Counted from the stretch's first letter, positions 1 through 6,492 are shown. The stretch is DNA of 16,833 nucleotides from DAOUAT01 sp964551735 (GCA_964551735.1 CAZKEF010000074.1:1-16833); one strand, 5' to 3'. Made by a program: numbers and translations. Notes: generated from the sequence alone by a model not told the origin.

Positions 1-293
1 AGTACCTGCCGCACAAGGGCAAGAAGGTGGTTTTCGGCATCCGGCCGGAGGATGTGTACGCGGCCCAGTACCCTGCGCCCGGCATCGTGCCCGCGCCGAT
101 TAAGGCTGATGTGGACGTCTCCGAGTTGATGGGCAACGAAATCTTCTTGTATCTGTTGACCGGTAAGAAGCAGTTCATCGCTCGCGTCGATCCGCGCACC
201 CACGCGCATCCGGGTGAGACGCTGGACATGGTGATCAACATGGAGAACATGCATCTGTTCGATCCGCAGACCGAGAAGACGCTGGATCTGTAA
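1..293 (+). CDS. Sugar-type ABC transporter ATPase, C-terminal end (partial; 5' end outside window)
   Basis: Only the last 97 residues are present, read from base 3 to a TAA stop at 291-293; the gene starts before the window. The visible part is the regulatory/TOBE region found at the end of MalK/UgpC/MsmX-type ATPases. The diagnostic string is FGIRPEDV near the start, followed by a beta-rich stretch (about DVDVSELMGNEIFLYL, then FIARVDPR, GETLDMVINMENMHLFDP). In this family the ATPase powers carbohydrate importers, and this C-terminal domain holds the regulatory fold and the dimer contact. The nucleotide-binding domain itself is not visible, so the substrate cannot be inferred. A strong intrinsic terminator follows about 28 bases after the stop, so this is the last gene of its transcript. 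The family call is secure; the exact paralogue is not. Confidence 0.85.
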   Translation, partial: YLPHKGKKVVFGIRPEDVYAAQYPAPGIVPAPIKADVDVSELMGNEIFLYLLTGKKQFIARVDPRTHAHPGETLDMVINMENMHLFDPQTEKTLDL

Positions 294-320
294 AGCACAG
301 GCAGGCTTTAGTGTGAGGAG

Positions 321-347
321 AGGGAGGGGCGAAAGCCCCTCCCTTTT
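321..347 (+). terminator. Intrinsic terminator of the ABC ATPase transcript
   Basis: A perfect inverted repeat has arms GGGAGGGGC (322-330) and GCCCCTCCC (335-343) around a GAAA tetraloop, extended by an A-T pair (321/344). It is followed by TTTT at 344-347. The T-run lies only on the plus-strand side, so it is oriented to end the upstream ATPase gene, not def. I see no gene between here and the end of def at 470. Confidence 0.9.
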
Positions 348-469
348 GATTCTGGCGTGATACTGCTCCGGACACTCGGACGCTGGGGCTTGCCGCGGAA
401 CGCATCAGGCTGCGCCGTCTATGAGCGCGGGCCATGGCAGGATGTGGAACTTGGGATGGTAGCTGCCGG

Positions 470-1024
470 TTAACCCTTCGGCATCAACGCGACTGCCTCA
501 GCCACTTCGCCCTTCGCGTCGGCAGCCTCTTCCGGGGTGATCTTGTGGATCTTGGCCGGGTCGCTCACCCGGTCAATAAACAGCACGCCCTCCAGGTGAT
601 CGATCTCGTGCTGAAAGATGCGGGCCAGGTAGTCGTAGGCCTTGAGCCGCTGCGGCCGGCCGAACGCGTCCTGCCCGCGCACCACGATCTCCACGTGACG
701 CTCCACCTCACCGACATAACCGGGTATGGACAGGCAGCCTTCCTGGTCTTCTTCCTTGTCGCGCGAGGCTTTGACGATCTCCGGGTTCACGAACGCATAC
801 AACTCCGCTGGCGTGCCTTCCTCTTCGTCCGCGGGCAGCTCCAACACGATCACCCGTTCCGGCACGTTCACCTGGGGCGCAGCCAGGCCCACGCCCGGGG
901 CCGCGCGCATGGTCTCGATCATGTCGTCTATCAGTTGTTTGACCTCGGGCCCGAACTTCGTCACCTTGCGCGCCTTCTGGCGCAGGGTGGGATGGCCCAG
1001 TGTGATGATCTCCCGGATGGGCAT
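470..1024 (-). CDS. def: Peptide deformylase
   Basis: This is a 184-residue, full-length, type-1-like peptide deformylase. It is a cytoplasmic metalloenzyme that removes the formyl group from the initiator methionine of new proteins. All three family motifs are present: GVGLAAPQ (residues 44-51), EGCLSIP (95-101) and QHEIDHLEG (138-146). Family knowledge assigns C97, H139 and H143 as metal ligands and E140 as the catalytic glutamate. The ATG start is supported by a GAGG Shine-Dalgarno sequence about 8 bases upstream. A promoter with exact consensus -35 and -10 boxes lies 39 bases upstream. The gene is transcribed divergently from larE and appears monocistronic within the window. The C-terminal tail (about residues 160-184) is Ala/Glu-rich and of no clear function. 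The call is very secure. Confidence 0.97.
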   Translation of the reverse strand: MPIREIITLGHPTLRQKARKVTKFGPEVKQLIDDMIETMRAAPGVGLAAPQVNVPERVIVLELPADEEEGTPAELYAFVNPEIVKASRDKEEDQEGCLSIPGYVGEVERHVEIVVRGQDAFGRPQRLKAYDYLARIFQHEIDHLEGVLFIDRVSDPAKIHKITPEEAADAKGEVAEAVALMPKG

Positions 1025-1062
1025 GAGACTATCCTCGAATTTCTATGTTGATTTCGATACAA

Positions 1063-1091
1063 ATTATAGCGCCGGGCGGGGCAACTGTCAA
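1063..1091 (-). promoter_or_regulatory. Consensus sigma70-type promoter for def
   Basis: On the minus strand, TTGACA (plus-strand 1086-1091) is separated by exactly 17 bases from TATAAT (1063-1068). Both hexamers match the housekeeping consensus perfectly. Transcription would begin near 1056, giving a leader of about 32 nt before the def ATG. Confidence 0.88.
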
Positions 1092-1126
1092 AACCTGGAC
1101 GGCGTGAGGTCATGGCATTGCCGAGC

Positions 1127-1156
1127 TTGATCGGCGATGCTTGCATACGCTATAAT
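1127..1156 (+). promoter_or_regulatory. Predicted promoter of the larEBC operon
   Basis: A perfect -10 box TATAAT at 1151-1156 is preceded by TTGATC (1127-1132, four of six matches) with an 18-base spacer. The predicted start near 1163 leaves a leader of about 33 nt before the TTG start of larE. It stands back to back with the def promoter; the two -35 boxes are about 35 bp apart. Confidence 0.7.
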
Positions 1157-1195
1157 GCTTCATCACCCTGGGCTGCCAGCGTGATGAGGTAAGAC

Positions 1196-1996
1196 TTGCA
1201 AACAAAATCGGAACAACTGCGCCAGATCCTGCTCGAAATGGGCACCGTCGCGGTCGCTTTTTCTGGTGGCACCGACAGCGCCTTCCTTCTGGCGGTTGCC
1301 TGTAACATACTGGGCGACCGCGTGCTGGCGCTGACGGCCGACTCACCCAGCGTGCCTCGGGCCGAGCTGGCGGAGGCGCAGGCCCTGGCCGCGCAGTTAG
1401 GCGTGCAGCACGTCATCCTGCCCACGAGCGAGCTGGATGATCCGGCCTATCGCGCGAACACACCGGATCGCTGTTACTTTTGCAAAAGCCATTACCTGGC
1501 TGCGCTGCTGGAGCACGCGCAGGCACGCGGTTTCGCGGCCCTGGTGGACGGCAGCAACGCCGATGACCTGGGCGACTACCGGCCCGGCCAGCGGGCCGCG
1601 CGGGAGCGGGGCGTCCGCAGCCCGCTGCAGGAGGCCGGCCTGACCAAAGCCGAGATCCGCGCGCTAGCGCGCGAGCGCGGCCTGCCGAACTGGGATAAGC
1701 CCGCCGCTGCCTGCCTGGCCTCGCGCATCCCCTACGGCACGCCTGTTACGGTTGAAACGTTGGCGCAGATCGAGCGCGGGGAGGCCTATCTGCGCGGATT
1801 GGGGTTCCGCCAGGTGCGCGTGCGCCATCACGGTGCCGTCGCCCGGCTGGAGGTGGAGGCCGGCGACTTGGCGCGCGCAGTCGAATGCCGCGAGGAGATC
1901 GTGGCGGCCCTGCGAGAGGCGGGCTTCACCTATGTGACACTGGATCTGGCGGGCTTTCGCTCCGGCAGCATGAACCTGACACTGATCGAGGGCTAG
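1196..1996 (+). CDS. larE: LarE, ATP-dependent sulfur transferase for NPN cofactor synthesis
   Basis: This 266-residue PP-loop protein installs sulfur on the pyridinium-3,5-biscarboxylate mononucleotide made by LarB, giving the thiocarboxylate ligand of the nickel-pincer cofactor. The ATP-pyrophosphatase loop SGGTDS is at residues 23-28. Cysteines stand at C93 and C96 (RCYFCK) and C173 (AACLASRIPYG). In the single-cysteine type (Lactobacillus plantarum) the equivalent of C173 is the sacrificial sulfur donor. Three cysteines in this pattern are what the [4Fe-4S]-bearing, potentially catalytic type (such as Thermotoga maritima) uses, so I infer that type here. The start is TTG at 1196, chosen because GAGGT at 1186-1190 is correctly spaced and the PP-loop falls at the usual position. 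It is the first gene of larE-larB-larC. Confidence 0.93.
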   Translation: MQTKSEQLRQILLEMGTVAVAFSGGTDSAFLLAVACNILGDRVLALTADSPSVPRAELAEAQALAAQLGVQHVILPTSELDDPAYRANTPDRCYFCKSHYLAALLEHAQARGFAALVDGSNADDLGDYRPGQRAARERGVRSPLQEAGLTKAEIRALARERGLPNWDKPAAACLASRIPYGTPVTVETLAQIERGEAYLRGLGFRQVRVRHHGAVARLEVEAGDLARAVECREEIVAALREAGFTYVTLDLAGFRSGSMNLTLIEG

Positions 1997-2011
1997 CCGC
2001 CCAATTCTCAC

Positions 2012-2035
2012 CACGAAGACACCGAGACACGAAGC
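2012..2035 (+). repeat. Three 8-bp tandem units between larE and larB
   Basis: The spacer holds CACGAAGA, CACCGAGA and CACGAAGC end to end, an 8-base period. It begins 15 bases after the larE stop and runs to 2 bases before the larB ATG. The last unit provides only a weak purine-rich ribosome-binding stretch (GAAG). A longer tract with the same period and a similar unit lies downstream of yjbQ at 11551-11590. Confidence 0.6.
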
Positions 2036-2037
2036 AT

Positions 2038-2694
2038 ATGGACTTTGCAGAACTGGATCATCATCGCTCAGGCCGCACCGGGATGCCGGAGGTCGTCTTC
2101 TGCCAGGGTAAGACGCCTGAGCAGGTGGTGGCGATCATGGGGCGGATGCTCACAAAAGAAGGCCGGGCGCTGGCCACCCGCGCCTCGGGTGAGACTGCGC
2201 AGGCGGTGCTGGCCGCGTATCCGGGGGCCCGCTGGCACGAGGCCGCCCGCGTGCTGATTTTGGGCGACCTGCCTCCCGTGCCGGGCGAAGGCGCGCCGTT
2301 CGTAGCCGTGGTTACCGCCGGCACCAGCGACATTCCGGTGGCCGAGGAGGCCGCGCTGACCCTGGAGTTCCTGGGGCATTGCACGCGCCGCGTGTACGAT
2401 GTGGGGGTGGCCGGCATTCACCGGCTGATGAACCGGCTGGATCTCTTGCGCCGGGCGCAGGTCGTGATCGCGGTGGCGGGCATGGAGGGCGCGCTGGCCA
2501 GCGTGCTGGGCGGGCTGGTGGCCTGCCCGGTGGTGGCCGTGCCGACCAGCGTAGGATACGGCGCCAGCTTTGGCGGGTTGGCCGCGCTGCTGGCCATGCT
2601 GAATTCGTGCGCGCCGGGCGTGGCGGTTGTGAATATTGATAACGGCTTCGGAGCCGCGGTGCACGCGCACCAGATTATGAGAATCACACCATGA
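2038..2694 (+). CDS. larB: LarB, nicotinate dinucleotide carboxylase/hydrolase for NPN cofactor synthesis
   Basis: This protein is 218 residues long. LarB carboxylates the pyridinium ring of nicotinic acid adenine dinucleotide and hydrolyses the phosphoanhydride, giving the biscarboxylated mononucleotide used by LarE. Its C-terminal part has a PurE-like fold. Conserved stretches visible are MPEVVFCQGKT (16-26), AGTSDIPVAEEA (94-105), DVGVAGIHRL (121-130), AGMEGALASVLGGLV (147-161), PTSVGYGASFGGL (169-181) and NIDNGFGAA (199-207). C191 in MLNSC matches the cysteine reported to attack the substrate ring. The start was set at ATG 2038. The frame is open further upstream into larE, but that stretch does not resemble LarB. 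The protein therefore lacks the roughly 30-residue N-terminal helical segment of many LarBs. Its stop overlaps the larC start (ATGA). Confidence 0.94.
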   Translation: MDFAELDHHRSGRTGMPEVVFCQGKTPEQVVAIMGRMLTKEGRALATRASGETAQAVLAAYPGARWHEAARVLILGDLPPVPGEGAPFVAVVTAGTSDIPVAEEAALTLEFLGHCTRRVYDVGVAGIHRLMNRLDLLRRAQVVIAVAGMEGALASVLGGLVACPVVAVPTSVGYGASFGGLAALLAMLNSCAPGVAVVNIDNGFGAAVHAHQIMRITP

Positions 2695-3857
2695 AAATCG
2701 CTTACTTCGACCTTATTTCCGGCGCCAGCGGCGATATGATCCTGGGCGCGCTGGTGGATGCCGGGCTGCCGATGGCCGAGCTGCGGGACGCGTTGGGCCA
2801 GCTCGGTTTGCCCGAGTTCGAGCTGACCGCGACCCGCGTGATGCGTGGCGCGTTCTCGGCCACCAAGGTGGACGTCCGCACGGCCGACACTGCGCACAGC
2901 CGCGGCCTGGCCGACATCACGCAGATCATCGCGGCCTCGCGCCTGCCTGAACCTATTCAGGCGCACGCGCTGCGCGTCTTCCGGCGCATGGCCGAGGCCG
3001 AGGCGGGGATCCACGGCGTGCCTGTGGAGACGATCCACTTTCACGAGTTGGGCGCGGTGGACACCATCGTGGACGTGACGGGCGCGCTGCTGGCGCTGGA
3101 GCGGCTGGGCGTCGGCCGCGTCGTTGCATCGCCCGTGCCGCTGGGCCGGGGGTTCGCGCGCGGGGCCCACGGCGTCTTCCCGCTGCCCGCGCCGGCTTCG
3201 GTGGCGCTGCTGCGCGGGGCCAAAGTCGTCGGAGTGGAGCACGCGGTCGAGACCGTGACCCCCACCGCGGCCGCGTTGCTGGCCGAGCTGGCCGAGAGCT
3301 TTGGCCCCCTCCCGCGCATGACGTTGGCCGCGATCGGCTACGGCGCAGGCGCCCGCACCACGCCCGAACCGAACCTCCTGCGCGTGCTGCTGGGTGAGGC
3401 CGAACCTGACAGAGCCACCCTTGAAACGTTGGTGATGTTGGAGACCAACGTGGACGACATGTCGCCCGAGGTCCACGGCTATGTGATGGAGCGGCTGCTG
3501 GCGGCCGGCGCGCTGGACGCCTATCTGACGCCGGTGGTGATGAAAAAGGGCCGGCCTGGGGTGGTGCTCAGCGTCCTGTGCGCCCCGGCCGACGCGGAAC
3601 GTCTGCGCGGCCTCCTGTTTGCGGAGACGACCACCCTGGGCGTGCGCACCTCCGAAGTCGTGCGCCACTGCTTGCCGCGGGAGATCAAGACGGTGCAAAC
3701 GCCTTACGGCGAGATCCGCATCAAAGTAGCGCGCTGGGAAGGCGGCGCAAAGGCCGCGCCCGAATACGAGGATTGCCGCCGCGCAGCGCAGACGGGGGAG
3801 ATCCCGCTCCTGGAAGTGTACCGGGCTGCGCTGGCAGCCTACAACGGCGAATTGTAA
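2691..3857 (+). CDS. larC: LarC, CTP-dependent nickel insertase (NPN cofactor)
   Basis: This 388-residue protein performs the last step of nickel-pincer nucleotide synthesis, the CTP-dependent insertion of Ni into the dithio-ligand. Family features visible are the N-terminal YFDLISGASGDMILGALVDAG (residues 5-25), the His-rich HFHELGAVDTIVDV (116-129), GYGAGARTTPEPNLLR (216-231) and the C-terminal ETNVDDMSPE (251-260) and MKKGRPG (284-290). In L. plantarum LarC is made from two frames by ribosomal frameshifting; here both halves are in one uninterrupted frame. The start overlaps the larB stop by four bases, so translation is probably coupled. No larA or nickel transporter follows; the next gene has its own promoter. 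I see no convincing intrinsic terminator directly after the stop. Confidence 0.95.
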   Translation: MKIAYFDLISGASGDMILGALVDAGLPMAELRDALGQLGLPEFELTATRVMRGAFSATKVDVRTADTAHSRGLADITQIIAASRLPEPIQAHALRVFRRMAEAEAGIHGVPVETIHFHELGAVDTIVDVTGALLALERLGVGRVVASPVPLGRGFARGAHGVFPLPAPASVALLRGAKVVGVEHAVETVTPTAAALLAELAESFGPLPRMTLAAIGYGAGARTTPEPNLLRVLLGEAEPDRATLETLVMLETNVDDMSPEVHGYVMERLLAAGALDAYLTPVVMKKGRPGVVLSVLCAPADAERLRGLLFAETTTLGVRTSEVVRHCLPREIKTVQTPYGEIRIKVARWEGGAKAAPEYEDCRRAAQTGEIPLLEVYRAALAAYNGEL

Positions 3858-3886
3858 GGCTCGTTCCGTTTTGCGCGTCCCCCGAT

Positions 3887-3915
3887 TTGCGGCGCGGTCA
3901 TAACCTGGGTATAAT
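3887..3915 (+). promoter_or_regulatory. Predicted promoter of the BMP-type ABC importer operon
   Basis: A perfect TATAAT at 3910-3915 is preceded by TTGCGG at 3887-3892 (three of six matches) with a 17-base spacer. Transcription would start near 3922, about 65 bases after the larC stop, leaving an unusually long leader before the lipoprotein ATG at 4233. Confidence 0.65.
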
Positions 3916-3921
3916 GTGACC

Positions 3922-4232
3922 GGTTTGATGGCTGGCCGGGTCCATGTCCGGCAGTGTGAGTTGACGCTTTTGAAACAGCCCTGCCGTGAGCGCTTTTCGG
4001 CAGGCAGTCTTATCAAATCTGATGACATGCTGGTAAACGGCGCCCCTCGATCAACGTGGCGTCGCATCGCTGTCTCTCTGAAGGGAGGTGGTCGCCTGGT
4101 TTGATGGCAAGGACTTCCCCGCGCGTTCTCCCGATGCTAAGCGAGCAGGGTTGCTCCTTGTCAAGCGATTCCCCGTTTCATCTACTCGTGAGCATTTTGC
4201 CCACTCAATTTCACAGGAGGAGATTCCAAACT
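3922..4232 (+). other. Long structured 5' leader of the importer operon (unidentified)
   Basis: About 310 nt lie between the predicted transcription start and the lipoprotein ATG, with no credible gene. Three hairpins can be read. CTG-CCGG/CCGGCAG (3932-3939 with 3948-3954) has one bulged G. CCTGCCG/CGGCAGG (3980-3986 with 3998-4004) has an 11-nt loop. AAG-GAGCA/TGCTC-CTT (4139-4147 with 4152-4159) has a GGGT loop. The 11-mer GGTTTGATGGC occurs at 3922-3932 and again at 4098-4108. A strong Shine-Dalgarno sequence AGGAGGAG (4215-4222) sits before the ATG. I looked for purine, cobalamin, guanidine-type and other familiar riboswitch cores and recognised none. A frame of about 58 codons (ATG 3928 to stop 4104) exists but has no ribosome-binding site. 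Confidence 0.5.
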
Positions 4233-6422
4233 ATGCGCAGCAAACTATTCGCGATCCTGAGCATCCTCGTTGTATTCAGCATGGTCCTGACCGCCTGCGG
4301 CGCCAAGGACACCCCGACCCCGGCGCCGGAACCGACCAAGGCGCCAGTTGCCGAAGCCACTAAGGTTCCTGAACCGACGAAAGCCCCCGAACCCGCGGCC
4401 AAGCCTGCCGGCATCACGGTGGGCCAGATCACGGACTTGGGCGGCATTGACGACAAGAGTTTCAACCAGACCTCCTGGAAGGGCATCCAGGATGCCGAAA
4501 AGCAATTGGGCATCACCGGCAAGTACCTGGAGTCGCAGCAGCAGGCAGACTACAACAAGAACATGCAGCAGTTTGTGAGTGAGAAGCTGGACCTGATCGT
4601 GACGGTCGGGTTCTTGTTGGGTGTGTCTACGGCGGATGCGGCGAAGGCGAATCCGGGTCTGAAGTTTGCGATCGTGGACTATGCGTATCCCGACTGTTGG
4701 CCGGGCGCGGTGGTGGGCAAGGACTGCGGGTCGGATGTGCCGCTGGATAATGTGCTGGGTCTGACCTTTGCGACGGATGAGGCCGCGTTCCTGGCTGGTT
4801 ACGCCGCGGCGGCGACGACGAAGACCGGAGTCGTGGGCACGTTCGGCGGGATCAAGCTGCCGACGGTGACGATCTTCATGAAGGGCTTCGAGGCCGGCGT
4901 GAAGTACCACAACCAGGTGAAAGGCACCAAGGTTGAGGTGCTGGGCTGGGAGACCGCGAAGGATGAGGGCGTGTTTGCGGGCAACTTTGAGTCGTTGGAC
5001 GATGGCCGGAAGATCGCTGAGTCCATGATGGATGAGGGTGCGGACATCATTATGCCGGTGGCTGGGCCTGTGGGGCAGGGTTCGGCGGCAGCCTGCAAGG
5101 AGAAGGGCTGCATGATCATCGGTGTGGACTCCGACTGGTTCCTGTCAATCCCCGAATACAAGGAAACATACCTGACCAGCGTAATGAAGAACATGGACGT
5201 GGCCGTGTTCAACGCGGTGAAGGCGGTTGCCGAGGGCACCTTCAAGGGTGGCACCTATGTGGGCACCCTGTCTGACGGCGGCGTCGGCGTCGCACCGTTC
5301 CATGATTACGCCAGCCAGGTCCCAGCCGGCCTGCAGGCCGAGCTGGATCAATTGAAGAAGGATATCGTTGGCGGCCGGATCAAGGTTGACGACGTCCTGG
5401 CGGCTGCTGCGGCTCCCGAGCTGAAGAAGGTTACCGTGGGCCAGATCACGGACTTGGGCGGCATTGACGACAAGAGCTTCAACCAGACTTCATGGAAGGG
5501 CATCCAGGATGCCATGAGGCTGCTGGGTGCCGACGGCAAGTACCTGGAGTCGCAGCAGCAGGCAGACTACAACAAGAACATGCAGCAGTTTGTGAGTGAG
5601 AAGCTGGACCTGATCGTGACGGTCGGGTTCTTGTTGGGTGTGTCTACGGCGGATGCGGCGAAGGCGAATCCGGGTCTGAAGTTTGCGATCGTGGACTATG
5701 CGTATCCCGACTGTTGGCCGGGCGCGGTGGTGGGCAAGGACTGCGGGTCGGATGTGCCGCTGGATAATGTGCTGGGTCTGACCTTTGCGACGGATGAGGC
5801 CGCGTTCCTGGCTGGTTACGCCGCGGCGGCGACGACGAAGACCGGAGTCGTGGGCACGTTCGGCGGGATCAAGCTGCCGACGGTGACGATCTTCATGAAG
5901 GGCTTCGAGGCCGGCGTGAAGTACCACAACCAGGTGAAAGGCACCAAGGTTGAGGTGCTGGGCTGGGAGACCGCGAAGGATGAGGGCGTGTTTGCGGGCA
6001 ACTTTGAGTCGTTGGACGATGGCCGGAAGATCGCTGAGTCCATGATGGATGAGGGTGCGGACATCATTATGCCGGTGGCTGGGCCTGTGGGGCAGGGTTC
6101 GGCGGCAGCCTGCAAGGAGAAGGGCTGCATGATCATCGGTGTGGACTCCGACTGGTTCCTGTCAATCCCCGAATACAAGGAAACATACCTGACCAGCGTA
6201 ATGAAGAACATGGACGTGGCCGTGTTCAACGCGGTGAAGGCGGTTGCCGAGGGCACCTTCAAGGGTGGCACCTATGTGGGCACCCTGTCTGACGGCGGCG
6301 TCGGCGTCGCACCGTTCCATGATTACGCCAGCCAGGTCCCAGCCGGCCTGCAGGCCGAGCTGAACCAGCTCAAACAGGACATTATCAACGGCAAGATCAA
6401 AGTTGATGACATCCTGAAGTAA
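4233..6422 (+). CDS. BMP-family lipoprotein with two tandem substrate-binding domains
   Basis: This is a 729-residue secreted lipoprotein, about twice the usual length of a BMP/PnrA-type binding protein. Residues 1-22 form a lipoprotein signal with lipobox LTAC (C22 the lipidated residue). A Pro/Thr/Ala/Glu/Lys linker runs to about residue 60. Domain 1 starts at I61 and domain 2 at V400, an exact period of 339 residues. Both carry the family's opening motif GQITDLGGIDDKSFNQTSW, whose DDKSFN segment forms part of the nucleoside site in PnrA. Residues 96-371 and 435-710 are identical. The join is VLAAAAAPELKK, and domain 2 has no signal or linker of its own. The start was set at ATG 4233 by AGGAGGAG at 4215 and by the signal peptide; upstream in-frame codons were discarded. 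It is the first gene of an importer like Bacillus nupNOPQ. The substrate is probably a nucleoside, by family only. Confidence 0.92.
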   Translation: MRSKLFAILSILVVFSMVLTACGAKDTPTPAPEPTKAPVAEATKVPEPTKAPEPAAKPAGITVGQITDLGGIDDKSFNQTSWKGIQDAEKQLGITGKYLESQQQADYNKNMQQFVSEKLDLIVTVGFLLGVSTADAAKANPGLKFAIVDYAYPDCWPGAVVGKDCGSDVPLDNVLGLTFATDEAAFLAGYAAAATTKTGVVGTFGGIKLPTVTIFMKGFEAGVKYHNQVKGTKVEVLGWETAKDEGVFAGNFESLDDGRKIAESMMDEGADIIMPVAGPVGQGSAAACKEKGCMIIGVDSDWFLSIPEYKETYLTSVMKNMDVAVFNAVKAVAEGTFKGGTYVGTLSDGGVGVAPFHDYASQVPAGLQAELDQLKKDIVGGRIKVDDVLAAAAAPELKKVTVGQITDLGGIDDKSFNQTSWKGIQDAMRLLGADGKYLESQQQADYNKNMQQFVSEKLDLIVTVGFLLGVSTADAAKANPGLKFAIVDYAYPDCWPGAVVGKDCGSDVPLDNVLGLTFATDEAAFLAGYAAAATTKTGVVGTFGGIKLPTVTIFMKGFEAGVKYHNQVKGTKVEVLGWETAKDEGVFAGNFESLDDGRKIAESMMDEGADIIMPVAGPVGQGSAAACKEKGCMIIGVDSDWFLSIPEYKETYLTSVMKNMDVAVFNAVKAVAEGTFKGGTYVGTLSDGGVGVAPFHDYASQVPAGLQAELNQLKQDIINGKIKVDDILK
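4517..5345 (+). repeat. 829-bp direct repeat, copy 1 (inside BMP domain 1)
   Basis: Aligned to copy 2 at an offset of exactly 1017 bp, I found no difference over the whole block. The sequence immediately upstream (4413-4516 against 5430-5533) has about 18 mismatches in 105 bp, and downstream (5346-5399 against 6363-6416) about 18 in 54 bp. The block starts and ends sharply inside the coding frame. Confidence 0.95.
5534..6362 (+). repeat. 829-bp direct repeat, copy 2 (inside BMP domain 2)
   Basis: This is the second copy of the identical block, 1017 bp downstream of the first and in the same frame. The repeated block covers most of each binding domain but leaves out the first 35 or so and last 20 or so residues, which are diverged between the two domains. 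Confidence 0.95.
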
Positions 6423-6432
6423 TCCAGCAGGT

Positions 6433-6475
6433 ACCAGGGCCAGGGGAGCGCTCCCCTGGCCCTGGTTGCTTTCTC
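6433..6475 (+). terminator. Large palindromic hairpin between the binding-protein and ATPase genes (possible attenuator)
   Basis: CCAGGGCCAGGGGAGC (6434-6449) is followed directly by its exact reverse complement (6450-6465), with one more A-T pair at 6433/6466. The T-tract after it is poor (TTGCTTTCTC). A very stable stem without a strong T-run, placed between a binding-protein gene and its transporter genes, fits partial termination or protection of the upstream mRNA end. That would give more binding protein than transporter. Confidence 0.7.
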
Positions 6476-6492
6476 ACAAGTAGGAGATCGGC

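Noticed and set aside
2418..4067. Open frame of 549 codons on the minus strand across larB and larC
   Set aside because: It is antisense to two intact, motif-complete genes with overlapping start/stop. Its translation is Arg/Gly/His/Gln-rich low-complexity typical of GC-rich shadow frames.
3928..4104. Frame of about 58 codons in the importer leader
   Set aside because: It has no ribosome-binding site, starts within a few bases of the predicted transcription start and resembles no family. It is kept only as part of the leader.
4056..4232. In-frame extension of the BMP lipoprotein to a GTG at 4056
   Set aside because: A lipoprotein signal peptide begins at 4233, directly after AGGAGGAG; the extension is not hydrophobic or conserved-looking.
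4233..6422. Two separate BMP genes joined by a missed stop
   Set aside because: There is no stop, ribosome site, signal peptide or lipobox between the domains; the join is an in-frame Ala-rich linker.
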